From positions 1-32,726 of the forward strand of contig JBCDCH010000047.1 in the NCBI GenBank assembly GCA_039182125.1: a DNA stretch of 32,726 nucleotides, given 5' to 3'. The notes beneath the pieces were generated by a model. That model was not told the origin of the DNA. It made no database searches and saw nothing but the letters and a program-made list of their open reading frames with translations. A program made the translations under genes and the position numbers. Positions 25,121-32,726 of the stretch are shown one piece after another. The stretch's first letter is position 1. Each line of letters opens with the position of its first letter. The stretch comes from Planctomycetota bacterium (GTDB lineage Bacteria; Planctomycetota; Phycisphaerae; Tepidisphaerales; Tepidisphaeraceae).

Positions 25121-25183
25121 GATGGGGTTCTACGGGGAAAGCGGGTCAAAGTTTCACGGAATCGCGGTTCGGTCGTGCAAGGC

Positions 25184-26653
25184 TCAAGCCGCCCGGCGGC
25201 GCGTGCCATTGCGGCGGTTCTCCTCGCGCTCGGCGGCACGGACCTGGGTGATCCACTGCAACGCCGCCTCGATCACCGGGTCCTTTCCGGCGGCATACGT
25301 CGCACGATCCGGCACGACGCGAACGTCGGGTTGGACACCGTTGCCTTCGAGGCGTTGGCCCTTGTCCGACACATAGTCGGCGAACGCGTATTGAAGTTTG
25401 TCACCGTTGGGCAGATCGATGATGACGCTCGGCAGCGCGGCCCCGGCGGTGCGGGTACCGAACAAGCGGGCGCGATCGAGGTCGGCCAAGCCTTGTGCGA
25501 AAATCTCCGACGTGCTCATCGAGCCGCCGTCGATCAACACCGCGAGCGGCCCGTCGTAGTACGGCCGGCGTGGGTTGACGTTGAAGTCGAGCGTGGTGCC
25601 CCGCTGCTCCATCGTCCCGAGCTTCAGGCCGGTCTCGTCGACGAAGTACCCCACGATCCCGCCGGCTAGCGCACCGAGCCCGCCGGGGTTGCCGCGAACA
25701 TCGATGATGACACCGGCCGCGTTTTGCTCAACGGCGTTCTGCACGGCGTCACGGATTGCGGGGATCAGCTTCGGCGGTGCGAGGAAAATGTTGAACGTGA
25801 TGTACACGACCGGACCCTCGGGGGAATCGAACGTCCTCGACTCCACCGTCATCGGGAACGGCGGCAGATTTCCGAACTGCACCAACTCACCCTCGGGCGC
25901 GGTGCGCTCGATACCAACGAGGTCGCGTTGGCCATCAACACTCTCCAACTCAACTTCGACCGCGCTGCCGCGATCTCCGTTGAGCAGGTCGGTTACCGCC
26001 ATCTTGCGGACGAACTCGCCGAGGAGGTCTCCGTTGGTTTCGTCGTAGAGGCGGTCAAGCAACGGTTCGAGCGGCTTGCCGTTGACGGCAATGATCTCCG
26101 CGCCCGGCACAACCGCCGGGTACCGATCGGCGACCTCGTCGGATACGTTCGTGACGATGGCCGCGTCGCCGGCGATGGCGATATCGAAACCGACGGTGCC
26201 CGGCAGCCCGCTGCTGCCGCTACCGGCCGGGGCGGTGGTCGGGTCATCGCTGAGGAGTTCCTCGGTCAGCCCGCTCTCGAACGAGTCGGCGGGGATGATC
26301 GCATAGTGCGACTCGCTGAGCCGGCCGATCATTTCCTGCATGACCGCCCGCGCTTCGGCCATCGACTCGGCGTCGATCACCTCGGGCCGCAGTTCGTCAC
26401 GCACCGCTTGCCAGTCAACGCCGTTGAGGTTGGCGTCGTAGTGGTTGTCGCGGATGGTTTCCCACGTCAGGTCGAACGAGGCGACATTGTCTGCCCGCTG
26501 ACGTTCGGTCAGCCCGGCCCGCGTCGGTCGAATGTCGGCCGAACCGTCATCACTAGGCGTGGTGACTCTTGCGCAACCGGGCGCAAGCAGCATCGCGGCG
26601 AGCAGCCCGCAGGCGGCGAAAGACAACTTTGTGCCGGTGTTGCGTCGCATCAT
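25184..26653 (-). CDS. S41-family peptidase, predicted lipoprotein
   Basis: The 489-residue protein has a lipoprotein signal (lipobox LAPGC, Cys27), a helical N-domain with SESHYAIIP, a PDZ-like region (VPGAEIIAVNGKPLEPLL) and a tail-specific-protease core. The core has VIIDVRGNPGG, then the nucleophile region DGGSMSTSEIFAQ. The lysine that follows in CtpA-type enzymes is not found in the expected GTRTAGAALPS segment, which fits the tricorn/IRBP-like branch using Ser and His. It should work in the periplasm. ATG 26653 is chosen for the lipobox and a TAACCT box 7 nt upstream; the frame extends to 26773. It is divergent from rpsA. Confidence 0.88.
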   Translation of the reverse strand: MMRRNTGTKLSFAACGLLAAMLLAPGCARVTTPSDDGSADIRPTRAGLTERQRADNVASFDLTWETIRDNHYDANLNGVDWQAVRDELRPEVIDAESMAEARAVMQEMIGRLSESHYAIIPADSFESGLTEELLSDDPTTAPAGSGSSGLPGTVGFDIAIAGDAAIVTNVSDEVADRYPAVVPGAEIIAVNGKPLEPLLDRLYDETNGDLLGEFVRKMAVTDLLNGDRGSAVEVELESVDGQRDLVGIERTAPEGELVQFGNLPPFPMTVESRTFDSPEGPVVYITFNIFLAPPKLIPAIRDAVQNAVEQNAAGVIIDVRGNPGGLGALAGGIVGYFVDETGLKLGTMEQRGTTLDFNVNPRRPYYDGPLAVLIDGGSMSTSEIFAQGLADLDRARLFGTRTAGAALPSVIIDLPNGDKLQYAFADYVSDKGQRLEGNGVQPDVRVVPDRATYAAGKDPVIEAALQWITQVRAAEREENRRNGTRRRAA

Positions 26654-26660
26654 TGCGGGC

Positions 26661-26666
26661 AGGTTA
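26661..26666 (-). promoter_or_regulatory. Putative -10 element of the S41 peptidase gene
   Basis: TAACCT on the minus strand ends 7 nt before ATG 26653. Confidence 0.5.
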
Positions 26667-26712
26667 TGCGTTCGAAAGTGCCTTGGCAGCGCCGGGGATT
26701 TGACGGCCTCAA

Positions 26713-26900
26713 TATGCTGCGGTGCCGGTGGAGCGATCACCGGGGCGAGGCTATCCTCTAGCTTGCGCCACATTGTCCGTGGTGCGACCGAACCGGGCGA
26801 TGAGGCGGCGTCCCGCCGGTCGGTGCATTTGCAAATCGCTATTGCCGCCTTTTCCCAGTGGACGGTGCCGCCATCGGCCCGTCGGATTCACGGTACTTTT
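26713..26900 (+). promoter_or_regulatory. Leader region of rpsA
   Basis: Two -10-like hexamers, TATGCT at 26713-26718 and TATCCT at 26752-26757, lie far upstream of ATG 26901 and would give leaders of about 135-180 nt. No Shine-Dalgarno is visible before the ATG. In E. coli the rpsA leader also lacks a good Shine-Dalgarno and is the target of S1 autoregulation, so a similar role is plausible here. No gene is seen in this stretch. Confidence 0.35.
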
Positions 26901-28622
<1,722 letters not shown>

Positions 28623-28649
28623 GTCACAACGTCAACGCACGAATCACCG

Positions 28650-28677
28650 AAAGCCCACGCCTTCAGGCGTGGGCTTT
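28650..28677. terminator. Terminator / repeat hairpin after rpsA with a TTCA loop
   Basis: A perfect 12-bp stem, AAAGCCCACGCC with its complement, encloses TTCA. It follows the rpsA stop and also contains the last codons and TGA stop of the convergent DinB-like gene. The same hairpin with the last two stem pairs changed is found twice at 31025-31092, so it is a repeat family as well as a likely bidirectional terminator. Confidence 0.75.
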
Positions 28678-29235
28678 GGGTTGCGCGCCAAGCACACTCC
28701 GGCTCGCCGCCGTGCCCCAGGTCTCCTCGTTGAACGCCCGGCTCTCGCCCGGCGCGACCGTCAGCCAGTTCCAGCCGTCGTCGCTCTCACGGAGCAAACG
28801 TGCCAACAGCATCACCTGGCCGATGTGATACGAAACATGAGTCAACGCACGGTCGATCGCATCGGGAATCGTATGGTCGACGCCGCGAATCCAAACCGTT
28901 CGGTCAACGTCGGCAGGTCCGAGCGCTTCGAGCGTTTCGGTAAAGCAAGACCAACCCGTATCGAACCACGCCATCAACTCCGCGCGGCTGCCCGGCCAGT
29001 CCTGCATCTCAGCGTCGCGATCGCGCGTCGGCTTTTCGCCATCGGTCGTGAGAAAGTCAGTGAACCGACTCTGCAGATTACCGCCCAAGTGCCGCAAGAT
29101 GACCGCGATGCTGTTCATCCCCGGCCGCGGCCGACGCACCAGAACCTCGTCGTCGGTCTGCTCCAAAACCGCGTCGATCATCCGCCGGTAGCCAGCGAGG
29201 GTCTCGCGAGCCGCCGTGAGCCAGGCATCGTTCAT
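28663..29235 (-). CDS. DinB/DUF1572-like four-helix protein
   Basis: The 190-residue protein has the DinB-type helical bundle pattern. An N-terminal helix (AARETLAGYRRMIDAVL) is followed by NSIAVILRHLGGN with a first metal-ligand-type His, and HVSYHIGQVMLLARL with the paired His residues. Such proteins are often metal-dependent thiol-linked transferases, but many are uncharacterised. ATG 29235 is chosen for the TATGCT box 6 nt upstream and because upstream sequence belongs to the divergent gene. The last residues, PKAHA, and the stop are encoded by the repeat hairpin at 28650-28677. Confidence 0.85.
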   Translation of the reverse strand: MNDAWLTAARETLAGYRRMIDAVLEQTDDEVLVRRPRPGMNSIAVILRHLGGNLQSRFTDFLTTDGEKPTRDRDAEMQDWPGSRAELMAWFDTGWSCFTETLEALGPADVDRTVWIRGVDHTIPDAIDRALTHVSYHIGQVMLLARLLRESDDGWNWLTVAPGESRAFNEETWGTAASRSVLGAQPKAHA

Positions 29236-29241
29236 GGCATC

Positions 29242-29247
29242 AGCATA
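29242..29247 (-). promoter_or_regulatory. Putative -10 element of the DinB-like gene
   Basis: TATGCT followed by 6 nt and ATG 29235. It is divergent from the promoter at 29257, with only 9 nt between the two hexamers. Confidence 0.55.
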
Positions 29248-29256
29248 ACCGTGGTG

Positions 29257-29262
29257 TAGGCT
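29257..29262 (+). promoter_or_regulatory. Putative -10 element of the pheA-like gene
   Basis: TAGGCT is 6 nt from ATG 29269 and only 3 nt from the alternative GTG 29266, favouring the ATG. Confidence 0.5.
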
Positions 29263-29268
29263 TCCGTG

Positions 29269-30066
29269 ATGCCTGTTCATCACCTCGGACCGCGCGGCAC
29301 GTTTTCCGAAGCGGCCGCCCGACACTTCGGCGACGAACTTATCCCACAACCGTCGTTCGACGCGCTCGCGTCGGCGGTCGGCGGTGACGCGGTCGGCGTG
29401 CTGCCGTACTACAACCTGCTCGAAGGCTTGGTTCAGGAACCGATCGACCTGATTTTCGAGCGTGAGTTGCACGTGAACGGCGCGGTGCGAATCCCCGTCA
29501 CGTTCGCCGCCGGCGGCGCGGGCGAGCCGATCCGATCGCACCCGAAGGCGCTCGCCCAGTGCAGTGATTGGATCGCCGGCCGGGCCACGCAAGCCGCCCC
29601 GAGCACCGCCGACGCCGCCAAGCTCGCCGCGACCGACGGCGGCACCGCGCTCGCCGCCCGCCCCGCCATCGAAGCCGCCGGGCTCACGGTCATCCACGAC
29701 GACGTCGGCAACCGTCGTGGCGGCCGGGCCAACTTCACCGACTTCCTTTTCGTCGCTGACACGCCTGCTGATCTGCGGGCCGGTGACTATCGGACGCTCC
29801 TCGCGGTGACGCCCGCGGAGGAACGCCCCGGCCTGCTCGCGGAGTTGCTCGCCCAGTTCGCCTTCCACCGGCTCAACATCGCCAAGATCCACAGCCGCCC
29901 CGCCTTCGGGGCCAACCACGACATCGAGCCGCAGATGTTCTACTTGGAGGTCATGTGTCGGCCCGACGACGACGCATTCGTGCGTTGTGCCGAGGCGATC
30001 CGCTGGCACTTCCGAAGCAGCGCCGACGCCGTCCGATTACTCGGCGGCTGGCCCGCATTAGGCTGA
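29269..30066 (+). CDS. Prephenate dehydratase-like protein with ACT domain
   Basis: The 265-residue protein follows the layout of monofunctional prephenate dehydratase, which makes phenylpyruvate for phenylalanine. It opens with LGPRGTFSEAAARHFG and ends with an ACT domain (about 180-250) whose PGLLAELL and IAKIHSRP blocks correspond to the GALV and ESRP phenylalanine-binding motifs. Two catalytic motifs deviate: the usual PxENSxEG is PYYNLLEG, and the essential Thr-Arg-Phe is Thr157-Asp158-Phe159. Activity as a true dehydratase is therefore doubtful; it may be a regulator-binding or altered-reaction homologue. The gene is divergent from the DinB-like gene. Confidence 0.8.
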   Translation: MPVHHLGPRGTFSEAAARHFGDELIPQPSFDALASAVGGDAVGVLPYYNLLEGLVQEPIDLIFERELHVNGAVRIPVTFAAGGAGEPIRSHPKALAQCSDWIAGRATQAAPSTADAAKLAATDGGTALAARPAIEAAGLTVIHDDVGNRRGGRANFTDFLFVADTPADLRAGDYRTLLAVTPAEERPGLLAELLAQFAFHRLNIAKIHSRPAFGANHDIEPQMFYLEVMCRPDDDAFVRCAEAIRWHFRSSADAVRLLGGWPALG

Positions 30067-30110
30067 TTTCGCCGGTAAACCCCCGGTGAGTTCGACCCGA
30101 TGCGCACTGC

Positions 30111-31010
30111 ATGGTCGCCAAGGCGGAGAAAACCAAACGTGCGTCGGCCCGCAAGGCCGAACCCAAAGCTGCCGCCCGCTCATCCGCGGTGCAGACGCCC
30201 ATCCAGATCTACCTCAAGCAGATCAACAACTCGCCGCTGCTCACCGCCGACGACGAGAAGCTGCTCGCCCGTCGGATCATCCACCATCAGGACGCCCGCG
30301 CCCGTGACCGCATGGTCCGCTCCAACCTGCGCCTGGTCGTCAACATCGCCAAGCACTACACCAACCGCGGCCTCACGCTGCTCGATCTCATCGAGGAAGG
30401 CAACGTCGGCCTGCTCAAAGCCGTCGAGGGCTTCGACCCGGAAAACGGCGCACGCTTCTCCACCTACGCCAGTTGGTGGATCAAGCAGGCGATCAAGCGT
30501 GCCCTGATCAACGGCGGCCAGCCGATTCACATTCCCGCGTACATGGTCGAACTCATGACCAAGTTCCGCCGGGCCCACCACAAGCTCGAAGAAAAGCTCG
30601 GCCGCCCGCCGCGCGATTCGGAGATCGGCCGGGAGATGGACGTGCCGGTCAAGAAGGTCAAGATCATCCGCAAGGCGATCAAGGCGTTCAACGCCCCGAG
30701 CCAGTTCGGCGGCACCGGCCCCGATGGCGAGGAAGCCACCATCGCCGACGTCGTCTCCGACGACCGCACCCCCTTCCCCGACGAGCTCGTCCGCCACCGC
30801 GACGACCTGAAAAAGCTCGCAAGCGTGTTGGAGCAGATCGACGAACGGGCCGCGACGATCCTCAAGCTCCGCTACGGCCTCGAAGGCAACGACGGCGAAC
30901 CGATGACCCTCAAGGAAATCGGCGCCCGCATCGGCCTGACAAGAGAACGCGTCCGCCAAATCGAGCACGAAACGCTCAAGCGCCTACGCGAAACGATGGA
31001 AGCGGCGTAA
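30111..31010 (+). CDS. Sigma-70 family RNA polymerase sigma factor
   Basis: The 299-residue protein has a basic N-terminal tail, region 1.2 (TPIQIYLKQINNSPLLT), a complete region 2 (RLVVNIAKHYTNRGLTLLDLIEEGN, then RFSTYASWWIKQAIKRAL), region 3 (IHIPAYMVELMTKF) and region 4 ending in the helix-turn-helix TLKEIGARIGLTRERVRQIE. Region 1.1 is absent, as in group 2/3 and some compact primary sigmas. A direct reading of -10 boxes by such a factor would fit the TANNNT sites here, but that pairing is inference. The start is not decided by a clear Shine-Dalgarno or -10. A repeat hairpin follows the stop by 14 nt. Confidence 0.93.
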   Translation: MVAKAEKTKRASARKAEPKAAARSSAVQTPIQIYLKQINNSPLLTADDEKLLARRIIHHQDARARDRMVRSNLRLVVNIAKHYTNRGLTLLDLIEEGNVGLLKAVEGFDPENGARFSTYASWWIKQAIKRALINGGQPIHIPAYMVELMTKFRRAHHKLEEKLGRPPRDSEIGREMDVPVKKVKIIRKAIKAFNAPSQFGGTGPDGEEATIADVVSDDRTPFPDELVRHRDDLKKLASVLEQIDERAATILKLRYGLEGNDGEPMTLKEIGARIGLTRERVRQIEHETLKRLRETMEAA

Positions 31011-31024
31011 GCAAAATCGACTGC

Positions 31025-31092
31025 AAAGCCCACGGCTTCAGCCGTGGGTCCGCGAGACCGCACGACGACCCACGGCTGAAGCCGTGGGCTTT
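31025..31092. repeat. Double hairpin repeat between convergent genes
   Basis: Two inverted copies of AAAGCCCACGGC-TTCA-GCCGTGGG face each other at 31025-31048 and 31069-31092. Each can fold alone; the outer AAAGCCCACGGC and GCCGTGGGCTTT can also pair across the whole 68 nt. The element fills the space between the sigma factor and permease stops, a BIME-like arrangement that probably terminates both. Confidence 0.75.
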
Positions 31093-31100
31093 CGTAAACA

Positions 31101-32699
31101 TCACTCAAACCGCAGCGCGTCCACCGGCTTGAGCCGTGCCGCCTGGATCGCGGGGACCACCGCGCCGATCACGCTGCTCACCACCGCCACGGCGAAGATC
31201 ACCGTGGTCTTGAACGGCGGCAGTTCGCTCGGGATTTGATCGAACTGGTAGAACTGAGGATCCCACACCTGCACGCCCAGCAGGTTGTTCATCGCGTCGT
31301 GGATGGCGTTGATGTTCCAGACGACCACGCCGCCGAGCAGCACACCGAGCAGGCCGCCGACGATGCCGATGACCGCGCCGTAGCCGATAAAGATCCCGGC
31401 AATCCCCCACCCGGTCGCGCCGACGGATTTCAGGATGCCGATGTCGCGCGTCTTCTCCACGACGATCATGTAGAAGATGCAGAAGATCAGGAAGATCGCG
31501 ACGATGCTCACGCCGCCGAGCAGGAACGTCACGAGTGCCGTTTCCTTCTCGACCTGCGAGATGAACGGGCGGTTCACGTCTTCCCAACTCACGACGTACG
31601 TCTGGCCGAACACGTCCAAGCCCTCCTCGAGCGCGACGGCGTCGACGATCTTTTTGACCTTGGCCTTGAGCACCTCGAGGTCCGTGCCGGGGACGGCGGC
31701 GACCTGAATCGCCGTGGTGCGGTCTGGCTCGCGAAACGCATTCCCCTCCGGATCGATCCCCTCACGCCCGACCATGTCGGCCATCTCTTGCAGGGTGTCG
31801 AAGTCGACGTACACCGTGTTGGCATCGCGGACATGCACGCCGGTCAGCGCGTCGTCGGCGACCCAGAACAACTGTGCGACGGGCGCGTCATCGGCACTGA
31901 CCGCGATGCCGGAACCGGGCCGGGTCTTGGGCACGGTGAGCTTGGCGTCGAGGACGAACGTGCCGTAGCCGCGCGTCGGGCTGCCGTCTTCCTCGGTGTT
32001 GGGCGGGATGCGGGCCGAGAGGATCATGCCCGGCAAGTCCGACGCGTTGCGGCGTTGTCGCGAGAGATCAAGCTGCTCGTTGTAAATCCCCGGCGGCAAC
32101 GGCAACGCCGTGCTCGGCCCCGACGCGTCGGCCAACTCGCGCAACGCGTCGGCCTGTGCTTCGGTCAACGCCGTCGGGTCTTCCGCCGCCGCCCGCAGCG
32201 CGGCCTTCTGCGCGTCCGTCACCTCGCCATCGCTGCGCGAAAGCAACGCCAACTCCTCCAGCTCGCCGAGCATGGCCACCTCGCCGTCGGCGATCTCATG
32301 GAGCAGTTGGTGCCGCAGGTATAACGCCTTGGGAAAATCGTTCACCAAACCGATGCGGTCCATCGGGTAGCCGACGACCTGCACACCGTCGGACAGGGTG
32401 CCCCGTTGCAGGGATAGAAAGCCGAACGCCTCGATCGTCGGCACTGCCGCCGTCACCTCCGGCAGTTTCTCCAACTCCTCGACCATCCGCTCGTAATGCG
32501 GAAAGCCGGAATAGCTCTGGGCCTGCACGATCACGTCGCCCGACAGCCCCTTGAACGACCGCTTGAACGTGTCGAGCCACCCGCCCATGACACTGATCGT
32601 CACCAGCACCATCGCCGTGCAGAGCATCACCGCAATGAGCGACGCCCACGCGATGCGGCGTTTGAAGAGGTACTTGCGGATGAGGAGGGGGAGGTACAT
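31101..32699 (-). CDS. LolC/LolE-type ABC transporter permease (FtsX family)
   Basis: The 532-residue protein has one N-terminal membrane helix after MYLPLLIRKYLFKRR, then a large extracytoplasmic domain (about 45-385), then three C-terminal helices. The last part contains VEKTRDIGILKSVGATGW, the coupling segment that contacts the ATPase, and ends AARLKPVDALRFE, the standard LolC/E ending. In LolCDE this releases lipoproteins from the inner membrane. The ectodomain is roughly 120 residues longer than in typical LolC/E, with an acidic Ala-rich helical insertion near 140-200. No ATPase gene is visible; it may lie upstream beyond the window. ATG 32699 is the first start seen. Confidence 0.88.
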   Translation of the reverse strand: MYLPLLIRKYLFKRRIAWASLIAVMLCTAMVLVTISVMGGWLDTFKRSFKGLSGDVIVQAQSYSGFPHYERMVEELEKLPEVTAAVPTIEAFGFLSLQRGTLSDGVQVVGYPMDRIGLVNDFPKALYLRHQLLHEIADGEVAMLGELEELALLSRSDGEVTDAQKAALRAAAEDPTALTEAQADALRELADASGPSTALPLPPGIYNEQLDLSRQRRNASDLPGMILSARIPPNTEEDGSPTRGYGTFVLDAKLTVPKTRPGSGIAVSADDAPVAQLFWVADDALTGVHVRDANTVYVDFDTLQEMADMVGREGIDPEGNAFREPDRTTAIQVAAVPGTDLEVLKAKVKKIVDAVALEEGLDVFGQTYVVSWEDVNRPFISQVEKETALVTFLLGGVSIVAIFLIFCIFYMIVVEKTRDIGILKSVGATGWGIAGIFIGYGAVIGIVGGLLGVLLGGVVVWNINAIHDAMNNLLGVQVWDPQFYQFDQIPSELPPFKTTVIFAVAVVSSVIGAVVPAIQAARLKPVDALRFE

Positions 32700-32726
32700 G
32701 AACGACTACGTCCCCCTTCTGTCATC

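Noticed and set aside
26532-26900. Upstream extension of S1 by 123 codons
   Set aside because: Overlaps the start of the divergent S41 gene and has unstructured, Arg/Ser-rich composition unlike S1 proteins.
31025-31092. A CRISPR array or tRNA between the sigma factor and permease
   Set aside because: Only two inverted copies exist, with no spacers of uniform size and no cloverleaf.

Overview
The window is a gene-dense piece of high-GC bacterial chromosome, about two thirds G+C with strong G/C at third codon positions. No rRNA, tRNA, CRISPR array, prophage or insertion sequence was recognised. The gene mix suggests a Gram-negative, possibly planctomycete (Phycisphaerae-like) bacterium: a six-repeat S1 protein, an exported MsrAB fusion, an FCxxC/IAGK zinc-ribbon membrane protein, an HAL-like lyase, a LolC/E-type permease and mostly short operons. 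That placement is inference from gene content, not phylogeny.

Layout. 1-500: tail of an unknown gene, then a convergent intergenic region full of hairpins. 501-4866: ffh with a translationally coupled small membrane gene (minus); divergent to them a membrane-protein ORF broken by two in-frame TGA codons, an RNase Z-like hydrolase and a secreted fasciclin-domain protein. 4874-8654: a minus-strand pair of an aromatic ammonia-lyase homologue without its cofactor-forming triad and a SAM methyltransferase, divergent from argG. 8679-9691: a low-GC unknown gene and a Pro-rich tail-anchored protein. 9797-12145: glcE-glcF-like glycolate oxidase subunits. 12151-16332 (minus): DJ-1/PfpI protein, exported MsrAB, argJ, and a frameshifted zinc-ribbon membrane gene. 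16551-20116: a 24-residue basic micro-protein, ppk1 and an L,D-transpeptidase. 20174-23474: a Dabb protein with hisD, then hisC-hisB. 23501-26653: small lipoprotein, DUF2061 protein, a LolA-like exported protein and an S41 lipoprotein protease. 26901-32699: rpsA, DinB-like protein, prephenate-dehydratase-like protein, sigma-70 factor and a LolC/E-type permease.

Working together. Biosynthesis is represented by arginine (argG, argJ), histidine (hisD, hisC, hisB) and possibly phenylalanine (pheA-like). Protein export and envelope functions are represented by ffh, LolA-like and LolC/E-like proteins, the L,D-transpeptidase, MsrAB and lipoproteins. The most striking shared feature is regulatory: 14 starts carry a TANNNT hexamer ending only 5-8 nt before the start codon. 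This spacing predicts leaderless mRNAs and fixes several start sites, including GTG starts for argJ and glcF. Two related 16-bp palindromes precede the dabb-hisD and hisC-hisB units.

Most notable candidates for new biology: the ammonia-lyase homologue with Gly-Pro-Gly where Ala-Ser-Gly should form the MIO cofactor, in an operon with a methyltransferase; the micro-protein with a strong ribosome-binding site; the paired his palindromes; and a repeat family of hairpins with TTCA loops used as gene ends.
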